A stretch of DNA of 41,404 bases from Mesorhizobium sp. Root552. Lineage in GTDB: Bacteria; Pseudomonadota; Alphaproteobacteria; Rhizobiales; Rhizobiaceae. A model generated the notes under the pieces. The model had not been told where the DNA came from and did no database searches. It saw only the letters and a program-made list of their open reading frames with translations. The translations under genes and the position numbers were made by a program. Shown in pieces: positions 1 to 7,836 of this stretch (the first letter of the stretch is position 1; each line of letters opens with the position of its first letter). Location of the stretch: assembly GCF_001427285.1 (NCBI RefSeq), contig NZ_LMFV01000045.1, forward strand, positions 255,723 to 297,126, in the 5' to 3' direction.

Positions 1-883
1 GAGCCGCTCCCACGCCGATGATCGCGCCGGTGATGGTGTGTGTGGTGGAGACGGGAATGCCGAGCCAGGTGGCAGCAAACAGCGTAATCGCGCCGCCGGT
101 TTCCGCGCAGAAGCCCTGCATCGGGTTCAGCCTCGTGATCTTGGAACCCATCGTGTGCACGATGCGCCAGCCGCCGAACAGCGTGCCCAGCGCCAGCGCC
201 GACTGGCAGGTCAGGACGACCCACAGGGGCACGTAGAAGGTGTCGCCCAGCATGCCTTGCGAATAGAGCAGCACGGCGATGATGCCCATCGTCTTTTGCG
301 CATCGTTGCCACCGTGGCCAAGCGAATAGAGCGAAGCGGAAATGAACTGCAGGAAGCGGAAGCTGCTGTCGACGGCAAACGGCGTCTGCCGCACGAACAG
401 CCACGACACGATCAGGATGAGGAAAAGCGCCAGCAGGAAGCCTACCGTCGGTGAAAGCACGATGGCGAAAGTGGTCTTGAGCAGTCCCGACCACACGATG
501 GCGCCGCCGCCTGCCTTGGCCACGCCTGCGCCGACAAGGCCGCCGATCAGCGCGTGCGAGCTGCTCGACGGAATGCCGGCAAGCCAGGTGACGACGTTCC
601 AGACGATTGCGCCCGTCAGCGCGGCGAATATCACCGCCGGCGTCACCGTGTCGGCGTCGATGATGCCTTTGCCCAATGTTTCCGCGACATGCAGTCCGAA
701 GAAAAGGAAAGCGATGAAATTGAAGAAAGCCGCCCACAACACCGCATATTGCGGCCGCAGCACCCGCGTCGAGACAATGGTCGCGATCGAGTTGGCGGCG
801 TCGTGCAGCCCGTTTAGGAAGTCGAAGAACAGCGCGACCGCGATGAGGCCGAACAGCAGGGGAAAGGCGAGGGTGGCATCCAT
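1..883 (-). CDS. pit: Low-affinity inorganic phosphate transporter, PiT family (C-terminus cut by window edge)
   Basis: Integral membrane carrier of the PiT family, which takes up metal-phosphate by proton symport. The frame opens at the ATG at 881-883 and runs off the left edge, giving about 294 residues; rhizobial Pit proteins are about 335, so only the C-terminal part is missing. Two family signatures are visible: FDFLNGLHDAANSIAT near the N-terminus and GIPVSTTHTITGAIIG at the very end of the visible part, the two halves of the internal duplication. It lies 153 nt downstream of the DUF47 gene on the same strand. This is the orfA-pit arrangement known from Sinorhizobium meliloti, where PhoB represses the operon. 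I did not recognise a Pho box here. Family call is firm; the substrate is inferred from the family. Confidence 0.93.
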   Translation of the reverse strand, partial: MDATLAFPLLFGLIAVALFFDFLNGLHDAANSIATIVSTRVLRPQYAVLWAAFFNFIAFLFFGLHVAETLGKGIIDADTVTPAVIFAALTGAIVWNVVTWLAGIPSSSSHALIGGLVGAGVAKAGGGAIVWSGLLKTTFAIVLSPTVGFLLALFLILIVSWLFVRQTPFAVDSSFRFLQFISASLYSLGHGGNDAQKTMGIIAVLLYSQGMLGDTFYVPLWVVLTCQSALALGTLFGGWRIVHTMGSKITRLNPMQGFCAETGGAITLFAATWLGIPVSTTHTITGAIIGVGAA

Positions 884-956
884 CGGAATTAAAAGGGTGT
901 GTGGGTGTTCAAATCAGGGTGAGGTGAAAACGGTGGCGTTCGAGAAACGAAGCGCA

Positions 957-974
957 ATGTATGTGCAGATACAT
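957..974. repeat. Small perfect inverted repeat between orfA and pit
   Basis: ATGTAT (957-962) and ATACAT (969-974) flank a 6-nt loop in the 153-nt gap between the DUF47 gene and pit. It could fold in the orfA-pit transcript, but the stem is short and AT-rich. No U-tract follows it, so it is probably not a terminator. Confidence 0.3.
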
Positions 975-1036
975 GAGCATCGGAAGCGCACAATGCCGCC
1001 GTTTGCAGGCCACCATGATCTGAACAGACGCGCATC

Positions 1037-1678
1037 CTAGACGTTCTCGACGACAATGCCGCTGATCTCGTTGGCGACGTCCTCGAAGCGGTCGACCACC
1101 TTCTCGAGCTGGCTATAGATTTCCTTGCCGACGATGAACGACATGGCGTCGCTACCGGAGTGGCGATGAAAAAGATCCTTCAGCCCCAGCTCGTGCACGT
1201 CGTCCGAGTGATCCTCCAGCTGCTTGATTTCACGGGCAATCGCGGTCAGGCGCGGTACGTTTTGCCCCACCTTGCCCAGCAGCGGGATTGCCTCCGCGAC
1301 AAGCCGGGCGGCGGCGGCGATCATCGTTCCCATCTCCTGCATCAAGGGGTCGAATTCCGTCCTCTCGAACAGGCGCACGGTCTTGACCGTCTTGTGCATC
1401 ATGTCGATGGCGTCATCCATCGACTGGATCAGGTCCTGGATGTCGCTGCGGTCGAAAGGCGTGATGAAGGAACGGCGAACCGCAAGCAGCACTTCGGCGG
1501 TGATGGCGTCGGCTTCGTTTTCCAGGCGCACGATTTCACCTGCCCATCGCTCGACATCCTTGCCGGCGAGCAGTTTTTCGAGCGCTTCCGCTCCGCCGAC
1601 AACGGTTCGTGAATGGCGCTCGAACAGATCGAAGAACTTGTCCTCGCGCGGAAGAAGCTTCCTGAACCAGCCAAGCAT
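1037..1678 (-). CDS. DUF47 / PhoU-like phosphate transport accessory protein (OrfA)
   Basis: Cytoplasmic, all-helical PhoU-like protein of the DUF47 family (213 aa), normally encoded beside pit and thought to modulate Pit-dependent phosphate uptake. The reading frame is open further upstream, but the ATG at 1676-1678 gives the canonical N-terminus MLGWFRKLLPREDKFFDLFE and has an AAAGG-type ribosome site, so I place the start there. The rest is acidic and helical (FVVGKEIYSQLEKVVDRFED near the C-terminus), with no membrane segment or signal peptide. Pit follows on the same strand, so the two are probably one operon. Function is inferred from the family and the conserved pairing. Confidence 0.9.
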   Translation of the reverse strand: MLGWFRKLLPREDKFFDLFERHSRTVVGGAEALEKLLAGKDVERWAGEIVRLENEADAITAEVLLAVRRSFITPFDRSDIQDLIQSMDDAIDMMHKTVKTVRLFERTEFDPLMQEMGTMIAAAARLVAEAIPLLGKVGQNVPRLTAIAREIKQLEDHSDDVHELGLKDLFHRHSGSDAMSFIVGKEIYSQLEKVVDRFEDVANEISGIVVENV

Positions 1679-1986
1679 GTTCGACCTTTCGTCACTTGCG
1701 AACTGCTTCCCCATAACGCCGCATTGACCAGGGGGAAACAGATAGCCGGCTGAAATATGTGGATGCGCACCGTATTCTTGCGGCATCCGGAGCCCGCTTT
1801 CTCCAGCCGCTGCCCCGCAGGCTCGCGCGAAAGACATTTGTTTTCGCTAAAATACCAGCCTGCCTTCGGCATGGCTTTCTGCTATGATCGGCGCGGGCGG
1901 GTTGCGGCTGCAACACCACCGCAGGGCGAGTAATCGGAGCTTTCAACCGCAAGGCCCCCGACACGGGCGGTAACAGGAGGAAAATC
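1679..1986. other. Divergent intergenic region between orfA-pit and the NTF2-like gene
   Basis: This 308-nt gene-free stretch must hold the promoters of both the minus-strand orfA-pit operon and the plus-strand NTF2-like gene. A TATGAT at 1883-1888 is a possible -10 for the plus-strand gene, but no good -35 lies at the right distance. I looked for a PhoB box (two CTGTCAT-like direct repeats) and did not find a convincing one. The reading frames that run through here are upstream extensions of the DUF47 frame and shadows. Confidence 0.4.
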
Positions 1987-2349
1987 ATGCTTCAGACCAA
2001 GGACGCCGTGAACAGCACCAGCATCAAGAAGGCCATCGAAGGACGCGATGGAGCCATGCTCTCCGGCTTCTACGCCGACGATGCCGTGGTGCGGGTGATC
2101 GACCGCAACAATCCGCCGAGCAAGCCGCGCGAAATACGCGGCAAGGCCTCCATCAGCACGTTCTGGGACGATATTTGCGGCCGCGCCATGAGCCACAAGA
2201 TCGAGTCCTCCGTAACCGAGGGAGATCGGCTCGCCTTCACCGAGAATTGTGCCTACCCCGACGGCACCAAGGTCTATTGCGCAACGGTAGTCGAACTGAA
2301 GAACGGCCGTATTGCGCGTCAGACCGTCGTACAGGCTTGGGACGAGTGA
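1987..2349 (+). CDS. NTF2/SnoaL-like fold protein
   Basis: Small cytoplasmic protein of 120 aa with the layout of the NTF2/SnoaL superfamily: an N-terminal helix (residues about 10-27), FYADDAVV after it, then the curved sheet ending in VVELKNGRIARQTVVQAWDE. No signal peptide. The start is secure because AGGAGG lies 6 nt before the ATG. The superfamily includes isomerases, polyketide cyclases and non-catalytic ligand binders, and nothing here identifies a substrate. It is followed 12 nt later by another small gene on the same strand, probably co-transcribed. A second, exported NTF2-like gene lies just beyond on the other strand. Confidence 0.8.
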   Translation: MLQTKDAVNSTSIKKAIEGRDGAMLSGFYADDAVVRVIDRNNPPSKPREIRGKASISTFWDDICGRAMSHKIESSVTEGDRLAFTENCAYPDGTKVYCATVVELKNGRIARQTVVQAWDE

Positions 2350-2361
2350 AGGGGGCACATC

Positions 2362-2676
2362 ATGTTCAGCGCGAGATGGCAAATCGACGCCAAGTTCGGA
2401 CACAAGCAGACGGTGCTAGACCTGATGCGCAAATGGGAGCGCGACATCGGCTCGCAGGTCGGCATTGAGGATCTGAACTTCAGGATCATGACCGGTTCGA
2501 TCGGTGCGCGCGAAGCGACGATCGAAACCCATCATGAGGTGGAAAACCTGGCAAAGCTGGAAGAGTTCTTCGCCAAGATCGGCAAGATCGACGCCCATGC
2601 CAAATGGGGCAAGGAAATGGAGCCCTATGTCGTCTCGGGCACCAGTCTGTGGAACATATTCAGGATCGTGGAGTAG
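2362..2676 (+). CDS. Small conserved-looking protein of unknown function
   Basis: I do not recognise this 104-aa protein with certainty. It has no signal peptide, membrane segment or cysteine. The pattern of strands and helices (FSARWQIDAKFGHKQTVLDLM, then RIMTGSIGAREATIETHHEV, then LEEFFAKIG) resembles a single alpha/beta ferredoxin-like (dimeric alpha-beta barrel, ABM-type) domain, but that is inference. It starts 12 nt after the NTF2-like gene and probably shares its transcript. A GC-rich hairpin lies right after the stop codon. Codon use is like that of its neighbours, so the coding call is good although the function is open. Confidence 0.75.
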   Translation: MFSARWQIDAKFGHKQTVLDLMRKWERDIGSQVGIEDLNFRIMTGSIGAREATIETHHEVENLAKLEEFFAKIGKIDAHAKWGKEMEPYVVSGTSLWNIFRIVE

Positions 2677-2691
2677 CGATCCGCACAAATT

Positions 2692-2726
2692 CGCCGCCGG
2701 TGCGTTCCAGCGCCGGCGGCGTCTTT
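2692..2726. terminator. Hairpin between convergent genes
   Basis: CGCCGCCGG (2692-2700) pairs perfectly with CCGGCGGCG (2713-2721) over a 12-nt loop and is followed by TCTTTCGG. It lies between the stop of the unknown gene (2676) and the stop of the convergent NTF2-like gene (2738). The U-tract is weak, but position and strength fit a terminator serving the plus strand. Confidence 0.5.
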
Positions 2727-2737
2727 CGGAATAACGC

Positions 2738-3223
2738 CTACATCAGCCCGAGCTGCTTGTAGAAGCCGAGCGCATCGTAATAGTCGCTTTGGTTGGCAAT
2801 CTTGCCGTCCTTGACCGTAAACATGGACGCGCCGGCAAACGAGAATGTCTTGCCGGTCGCCTTTGTGCCGTCGCCCCAGTCACCGGAATTGGTGCCGGAA
2901 AACTCCCATTCGAACGAAACGCGGTCGCCTTGCACCACCGGATCGCCCTTCATTTTCCACACGGCATCGGGCGCGGCGTTGAGGAAATTGTCGATGACGT
3001 TGGTCTTGGCGGCATCCTTGCCGGTGACCGGCGTGCCGACCGAGGCGTCATAGTAGGTCACGTCGTCGGCAAAGTAACTTGCGGCCTTGGTCGAGTCATG
3101 GGCGTTCCAGGCGGCGAGGTAAGCGTCGACAACCGCCTTGGAGCCGTCTTGCGCGAAGGCGGGCGCGGCGATGAAAACTGCTGCGGCAACGGATGCCGAT
3201 GTCAGGAACTTGCGGCGGTGCAT
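2738..3223 (-). CDS. Exported NTF2/SnoaL-like protein with Tat-type signal
   Basis: A 161-aa protein. The N-terminus MHRRKFLTSASVAAAVFIAA carries a twin-arginine motif (RRKFLT), a hydrophobic core and an AFA-Q cleavage site near residue 24, so export by Tat to the periplasm is likely. The mature part has the NTF2/SnoaL pattern (AYLAAWNAHDSTKAASYFADDVTYYD, then SMFTVKDGKIANQSDYYDAL at the end), seen in ester-cyclase and steroid-isomerase-like proteins. The start at 3223 is chosen over longer upstream options because GGAGGAG lies just before it and it yields the signal peptide. It faces another NTF2-like gene. The ligand is unknown. Confidence 0.82.
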   Translation of the reverse strand: MHRRKFLTSASVAAAVFIAAPAFAQDGSKAVVDAYLAAWNAHDSTKAASYFADDVTYYDASVGTPVTGKDAAKTNVIDNFLNAAPDAVWKMKGDPVVQGDRVSFEWEFSGTNSGDWGDGTKATGKTFSFAGASMFTVKDGKIANQSDYYDALGFYKQLGLM

Positions 3224-3258
3224 GGTCTTTCTCCTCCCATGTTGAACGGCCGATTGTT

Positions 3259-3279
3259 CTCTCCCCCACCGGGGGAGAG
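3259..3279. repeat. Short GC-rich intergenic palindrome
   Basis: CTCTCCCCC (3259-3267) and GGGGGAGAG (3271-3279) form a perfect 9-bp stem with an ACC loop in the 64-nt gap between patD and the NTF2-like gene. The same CTCCCC/GGGGAG core recurs in the larger repeats near 5.6, 7.75 and 41.1 kb. It may also act as a weak terminator after patD. Confidence 0.55.
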
Positions 3280-3287
3280 GCCTGGCT

Positions 3288-4715
3288 CTATCCGTGCGCG
3301 ACCATGACGTGGCGCACGGCCGTGTAGTCCTCCAGCGCATAGAGCGACATATCCTTGCCATAGCCGGACTGTTTCAGTCCGCCGTGCGGCATCTCGGTGG
3401 TCAGCATGAAATGCGTGTTGATCCAGGTGCAGCCATATTGCAGCCGCGCCGCCGTCGCCATGGCGCGCGAGACGTCCTTGGTCCACACCGACGAGGCAAG
3501 GCCGTAGTCGCTGTCGTTTGCCCACGCCACCGCCTCGTCCGTGTCGGAGAACCGCGTCACCGAGACGACCGGCCCGAACACTTCGCGCCGCACGATCTCG
3601 TCTTCCTGCAAGGCACCAGCGACCACGGTCGGCTGGTAATAGAAGCCCGAGCCCGCGCCCGGCTTGCCGCCGGTGGTGATCTCGATGTGCTTCAGTTCCG
3701 AAGCCCGCTCGACGAAGCTCGATACGCGGTCGCGCTGGCGCTTGGAGATCAGCGGCCCGATCTCGTTTTCGGTGTCGTCGGCATGGTCGTACTTGATGGT
3801 CGATACGGCGGACGACAGGTCGGCGACAAGCTTGTCGTAGATCTTCTTGCCGGCGTAGATGCGGCAGGCTGCGGTGCAGTCCTGCCCGGCATTGTAGTAG
3901 CCGAAGGCGCGCAGGCCGTTTACCACCGCGTCGAGGTCCGCGTCGTCGAACACGACGACCGGCGCCTTGCCGCCGAGTTCCAGATGCGTGCGCTTGACCG
4001 ACTTGGCGGCGGCCTGCAGCACCTTCTTGCCGGTGGCGACGTCGCCGGTGATCGAGATCATGTTGATCTTGGGGTGGTTGATCAGCGGGCTGCCGACGCT
4101 CTCGCCGCGCCCGAGCACCACGTTGACCACGCCTTCCGGCAGCACTTCGGCCAGGATGCGCGCCAGTTTCAGCGCGGTCAGCGGCGTCTGTTCGGACGGC
4201 TTGAAGACGACGGTGTTGCCGCCCGCAATGGCAGGCGCCAGTTTCCACGCCATCATCATCAGCGGATAGTTCCACGGTGCGATGGACGCGACGATGCCGA
4301 TGGGATCGCGCCGGATCATCGAGGTGTGGCCGGGCAGGTATTCGCCGGCAACCTGTCCGGGCATGGTCCGCACCGCGCCGGCAAAGAAACGGTAGCAATC
4401 GACGATTGCCGGGATTTCGTCGTTCAGCACGGCATTGATCGGCTTGCCGCAGTTGAGCGCCTCCAGCTTGGCGAACGCCTCGGCGTTGGCCTCGATGCGG
4501 TCGGCGATCTTGAGCAGGTAACCGGCGCGCTGGGCAGGCGTTGTGCGCGACCATGTGCCGAACGCTTTTTCGGCTGCGGCAACCGCGGCCTCGATCTGCG
4601 CCGCACTTGCCTCCGGCAGGTTGAGGATCGTCTCGCCCGTTCTCGGATTAAGGATAGGTTCCTCGGTTTCGGTGCCTTTCTGGAATTTCGAGCCGATCAG
4701 CATCTCGGTATGCAT
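3288..4715 (-). CDS. patD: Gamma-aminobutyraldehyde dehydrogenase (PatD/YdcW type)
   Basis: NAD-dependent aldehyde dehydrogenase of 475 aa. By homology to E. coli PatD it oxidises 4-aminobutyraldehyde, made from putrescine, to GABA in the cytoplasm. Catalytic features are intact: Asn149 in APWNYP, the general base Glu246 in HLELGGKAP, and nucleophile Cys280 in the PatD-like run [19 protein letters not shown]. The ATG at 4713-4715 has GAAGGAG 6 nt upstream; the reading frame continues far upstream but overlaps the permease gene. It lies 17 nt after the second permease gene as last gene of an operon ordered like ydcSTUVW, which supports the polyamine role. Related enzymes act on betaine aldehyde; the Cys-region match argues for PatD. 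Confidence 0.9.
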   Translation of the reverse strand: MHTEMLIGSKFQKGTETEEPILNPRTGETILNLPEASAAQIEAAVAAAEKAFGTWSRTTPAQRAGYLLKIADRIEANAEAFAKLEALNCGKPINAVLNDEIPAIVDCYRFFAGAVRTMPGQVAGEYLPGHTSMIRRDPIGIVASIAPWNYPLMMMAWKLAPAIAGGNTVVFKPSEQTPLTALKLARILAEVLPEGVVNVVLGRGESVGSPLINHPKINMISITGDVATGKKVLQAAAKSVKRTHLELGGKAPVVVFDDADLDAVVNGLRAFGYYNAGQDCTAACRIYAGKKIYDKLVADLSSAVSTIKYDHADDTENEIGPLISKRQRDRVSSFVERASELKHIEITTGGKPGAGSGFYYQPTVVAGALQEDEIVRREVFGPVVSVTRFSDTDEAVAWANDSDYGLASSVWTKDVSRAMATAARLQYGCTWINTHFMLTTEMPHGGLKQSGYGKDMSLYALEDYTAVRHVMVAHG

Positions 4716-4732
4716 GGAACTCTCCTTCAGGA

Positions 4733-5548
4733 TCATTTGCCCGAACCGGCGATCTGGTCGCCGTCGCGGGTGAGGTAATAGGCAAGCAGGATGGGCAACA
4801 GCGTCACCAGCACCACCACCATTGCCACTACATTGGTGACCGGGCGCTGGCGCGGGCGGATCAACTCCTCCAGCATCCAGATCGGCAGCGTTTGCTGCTG
4901 GCCGGCGGTGAAGGTGGTGACGATGACTTCGTCGAATGACAGCGCAAAGGCCAGCATGCCGCCGGCAAGCAGCGCGGTCGCGATATTGGGTAAGACGACA
5001 TAGCGGAAGGTCTGGAAGCCGTCGGCACCAAGGTCCATCGACGCCTCGATCATCGAGCCGGAGGTGCGCCGGAAGCGGGCAACGGCATTGTTGTAGACGA
5101 CGACGACGCAGAAGGTGGCGTGGCCGAGGATGATCGTCCAGAACGAGAACGGGATGTCGGTGAGCGCAAACGCCGAGCGTAGCGCAATGCCGGTGATGAT
5201 GCCGGGCAGCGCGATCGGCAAGATGACGAGTAGCGACACCGTCTCGCGGCCGAAGAACTTGGAGCGCGAGACCGCTGCCGCGCAAAGCGTGCCGAGCACG
5301 ACCGCAATCGCGGTCGAGATGGCTGCGACCCTGACCGAAAGCGACAGCGCTTCCCACACGTCCGGCCGGTTCCAGGTCACCGCGAACCATTGCGTGGTCA
5401 GGCCGGGCGGCGGCCACTGGTAGCTCTTCTCCTCGGTGGTGAAGGCATAGACGAAGATCAGCAGGATCGGCGCATGCAGGAAGATGAGGCCGAGGCCGGC
5501 TGCGATCTTCAGGCCAAGCGGCGTCTTCTGGTTGCGGTCAGAGCGCAT
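4733..5548 (-). CDS. ydcV: Polyamine-type ABC transporter permease (YdcV/PotC type)
   Basis: Inner-membrane permease of 271 aa, second of the pair. It has about six hydrophobic segments and a MetI-type loop ([23 protein letters not shown], the EAA motif that docks the ATPase). The start at 5548 gives [12 protein letters not shown] with AGGGAG upstream. The frame is open a further 28 codons, but those codons come from a repeat element ([13 protein letters not shown]) and are unlikely to be translated. It is separated from the first permease gene by a 182-nt gap filled with that repeat, unusual inside a transporter operon. Confidence 0.9.
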   Translation of the reverse strand: MRSDRNQKTPLGLKIAAGLGLIFLHAPILLIFVYAFTTEEKSYQWPPPGLTTQWFAVTWNRPDVWEALSLSVRVAAISTAIAVVLGTLCAAAVSRSKFFGRETVSLLVILPIALPGIITGIALRSAFALTDIPFSFWTIILGHATFCVVVVYNNAVARFRRTSGSMIEASMDLGADGFQTFRYVVLPNIATALLAGGMLAFALSFDEVIVTTFTAGQQQTLPIWMLEELIRPRQRPVTNVVAMVVVLVTLLPILLAYYLTRDGDQIAGSGK

Positions 5549-5577
5549 GACAAGCTCCCTGCACCATCCTGAAGGCA

Positions 5578-5716
5578 CCCCCACCCCTAACCCCTCCCCG
5601 CAAGGGGGAGGGGAATTTTGCGGCAGCACCATCCTGCAGAATCCGTCGACTGTTTTTAACAGGGCGGCGAGGGGCTAGTCCCCCTCCCCCTTGCGGGGAG
5701 GGGCAAGGGGTGGGGG
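5578..5716. repeat. Paired inverted-repeat (MITE-like) element inside the ydc operon
   Basis: A 36-nt arm at 5578-5613 is repeated in inverse orientation at 5681-5716 with two mismatches, separated by 67 nt. Each arm contains its own hairpin (CCCCTCCCC, then GGGGAGGGG). The element fills most of the gap between the two permease genes. A second element of the same design but different arm sequence lies at 41031-41188. The design fits rhizobial palindromic intergenic elements of the RIME kind or a small non-autonomous mobile element. I see no clear target-site duplication. In RNA it would fold into a strong structure between ydcU and ydcV. Confidence 0.75.
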
Positions 5717-5730
5717 TCAGGAAACAAAAA

Positions 5731-6696
5731 TTACAGCGCATCGAAGGCCCCCATGCGCTTGGCCATCCAGAGATAGAGCCCCATGATGACGATCGGCACC
5801 ACCGCGAAGGCGGCGGCCAGCGGAATGTTTCCCGCCGTGCCCTGCTGCGAGTAGACGGCCTGTCCGATGAACAGGCGCGATGTGCCGATGATCTGCGGAA
5901 TGATGTAGTCGCCGAGCGTCAGCGAGAAGGTGAAGATCGAGCCTGCGACGATACCGGGCAGCGCCAGCGGCAACAGCACGTTCCAGAATGTCTGCCGTGG
6001 CGACGCGCCAAGGTCCGACGAGGCCTCGATGAGGTTGCCCGGCACGCGCTCGAGCGCCGCCTGCATGGGCAGGATCATGAACGGCAGCCAGACGTAGACG
6101 AAGACGATGAAGGTGCCGGTAAAGGAGACCGACAGCGAGTTGCCGCCGACGATGGGCAGCGACAGCCAGCCGTCGAGCAGCCAGAGAAGGTTCAGCTTGG
6201 AAAACAGCCAGGTGAGGATGCCTTCCTTGGCGAGGATCAGTTTCCAGGCATAGACCTTGACCAGGTAGCTCGACCACAGGGGCAGCATCACGGCAAGGTA
6301 GAACAGCGCCTTCCAGCGGCCGCGCGCATAGCGGGCTGCGTAATAGGCGATGGGAAACGCGACGACGATGGAGGCAAGCGTCACTGCCGCCGCCATGGTG
6401 ACGGTGCGCAGGATGATGTCGAGATTGGCGGCCTGCAAAAGGTCGCCATAGGTCTTGAGCGTGAACTCGCGCTTGATCAGGCCGGAATATTCGTCGATCG
6501 AGAAGAAGCTTTGCAGGAGAAGCGCGAACAGCGAGCCGATATAGACGACGCCCAGCCACAAGACCGGCGGCAGCAGCATCAGGAAAAGCAACAGCTTCGG
6601 CTTGCGCCAGAACGCATCCGACAAGACGCCGCGAATGCCGCTTGCAGCCGGCAGGATAGCCGGTGCGGCGCGGTATTGGTTGGCGGCCGTGCTCAT
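5731..6696 (-). CDS. ydcU: Polyamine-type ABC transporter permease (YdcU/PotB type)
   Basis: Inner-membrane permease of 321 aa with a long cytoplasmic N-terminus, a first membrane segment ([20 protein letters not shown]) and the EAA loop [20 protein letters not shown] that contacts the ATPase. It belongs to the PotB/HtuU group of the spermidine/putrescine importers. Its ATG (6694-6696) overlaps the TGA of the ATPase gene in an ATGA arrangement, which implies translational coupling. Downstream, a 182-nt repeat-bearing gap precedes the second permease gene. Confidence 0.92.
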   Translation of the reverse strand: MSTAANQYRAAPAILPAASGIRGVLSDAFWRKPKLLLFLMLLPPVLWLGVVYIGSLFALLLQSFFSIDEYSGLIKREFTLKTYGDLLQAANLDIILRTVTMAAAVTLASIVVAFPIAYYAARYARGRWKALFYLAVMLPLWSSYLVKVYAWKLILAKEGILTWLFSKLNLLWLLDGWLSLPIVGGNSLSVSFTGTFIVFVYVWLPFMILPMQAALERVPGNLIEASSDLGASPRQTFWNVLLPLALPGIVAGSIFTFSLTLGDYIIPQIIGTSRLFIGQAVYSQQGTAGNIPLAAAFAVVPIVIMGLYLWMAKRMGAFDAL

Positions 6697-7691
6697 GCCG
6701 GCTCGTCCATAAGATGAAGCTGGTCGCGGTTGAAGGTCAGAACCAACGCTTCGCCTTCCTCCGGCAGCTTGGTCCCGGCGGGCACCACGGCGTGCAGCCG
6801 CAAGCCGTCGGCGTCGAGTGCCAGCCGCGTCGTCGCACCGAGATAATTGGCCGAAACGAGCCGCGCCGAAACACCGTCGCCGCGCGTGGCCTTGCCGACC
6901 CTGATCGCCTCGGGCCGCAGGCTGCCCCAGCGGCGCTGGCCGGAGTAGCGTTGCACGAAATCCGGTGGCAGCACGTTGGAAGAGCCGACGAAATCGGCGA
7001 CGAAGCGCGTGGCAGGCCGCTCGTAGATATCCTGCGGCGTGCCCACCTGCATGATCTTGCCGTCATTGAACACCGCGACCCGGTCCGCCATCGACAGGGC
7101 CTCGCCCTGGTCGTGGGTCACGAAGATGAAGGTGATGCCGAGCGCCTTTTGCAGCGACTTCAGTTCTTCCTGCATGTTCTCGCGCAGCTTGAGGTCGAGC
7201 GCGCCGAGCGGCTCGTCCAGCAACAAAACCTTGGGCTGGTTGACCAGCGCGCGCGCCAGCGCCACGCGCTGCCGCTGGCCGCCGGAAAGCTGGCCGGGGC
7301 GGCGTTCGCCATAACCGGGCAGCCGCACCAGCGCCAGCGCATCCTCGGCTGCCTTGTGGCGCTCGGCCTTGCCGACGCCCTTGACCATCAGGCCATAGGC
7401 GACATTGTCGAGAATGTTGAGATGCGGGAAAAGCGCATAGTCCTGGAACACGGTGTTGACGTTGCGCCGATAGGGCGGAACGCCTTCGGCGCGCTCGCCG
7501 AAGATCGAGATCGACCCTGCCGTTGGCTGCTCGAAGCCGGCGATCAGTCTGAGGCACGTCGTCTTGCCCGAGCCGGAGGGCCCCAGCATGGCAAAGAACT
7601 CGCCGGGAACTATGTCCAGGTCGACCGCATCAACGGCGCGCACCGTGCCGAAATGGCGCGAGACTTTCTGAAAGGAAACAGCAGAGGTCAT
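6693..7691 (-). CDS. ydcT: Polyamine-type ABC transporter ATP-binding protein (YdcT/PotA type)
   Basis: Cytoplasmic ATPase of 332 aa that drives the importer. Walker [10 protein letters not shown] at residues 37-45, signature LSGGQRQRV from 135, Walker B VLLLDE from 155, and the switch His193 in [10 protein letters not shown] are all present. The C-terminal third (from about residue 240) is a TOBE-type regulatory domain as in PotA. The ribosome site before the ATG at 7689-7691 is weak, only an AAAAGAG. Between this gene and the binding-protein gene upstream lies a 145-nt gap with two hairpin repeats, which may lower expression relative to the binding protein. Confidence 0.93.
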   Translation of the reverse strand: MTSAVSFQKVSRHFGTVRAVDAVDLDIVPGEFFAMLGPSGSGKTTCLRLIAGFEQPTAGSISIFGERAEGVPPYRRNVNTVFQDYALFPHLNILDNVAYGLMVKGVGKAERHKAAEDALALVRLPGYGERRPGQLSGGQRQRVALARALVNQPKVLLLDEPLGALDLKLRENMQEELKSLQKALGITFIFVTHDQGEALSMADRVAVFNDGKIMQVGTPQDIYERPATRFVADFVGSSNVLPPDFVQRYSGQRRWGSLRPEAIRVGKATRGDGVSARLVSANYLGATTRLALDADGLRLHAVVPAGTKLPEEGEALVLTFNRDQLHLMDEPA

Positions 7692-7717
7692 GGGTTCACT
7701 CTTTTCGAGAGTCGTCG

Positions 7718-7810
7718 CCGCCTCTCCCCGCGAGGCGGAGAGAGGAAAGCAGCTTCGACGTCAGCGTCGCCTCTCCCCGCGCTTTACGGGGAGAGGACAA
7801 GGGTGAGGGG
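7718..7810. repeat. Two GC-rich hairpin repeats between ydcS and ydcT
   Basis: CCGCCTC (7718-7724) pairs with GAGGCGG (7732-7738). Farther on, CCTCTCCCCG (7770-7779) pairs perfectly with CGGGGAGAGG (7787-7796), followed by ACAAGGGTGAGGGG. The two share the CCTCTCCCCGCG core. These look like rhizobial intergenic palindromes. Between a binding-protein gene and its ATPase gene they could also stabilise the upstream mRNA or cause partial termination; that is inference. Confidence 0.65.
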
Positions 7811-7836
7811 CAACGCGCGCTTGCGAGGATGCGCGC

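Noticed and set aside
1679..1986. PhoB box upstream of orfA-pit
   Set aside because: Expected from Sinorhizobium, but no pair of CTGTCAT-like repeats was found.
3202..4554. Minus-strand frame of 450 codons overlapping patD in another frame
   Set aside because: Arg/His/Gln-rich out-of-frame shadow; the patD frame has intact catalytic motifs.
5549..5632. 28-codon N-terminal extension of ydcV
   Set aside because: It is translated from the repeat arm, and the ATG at 5548 has its own ribosome site and the family N-terminus.
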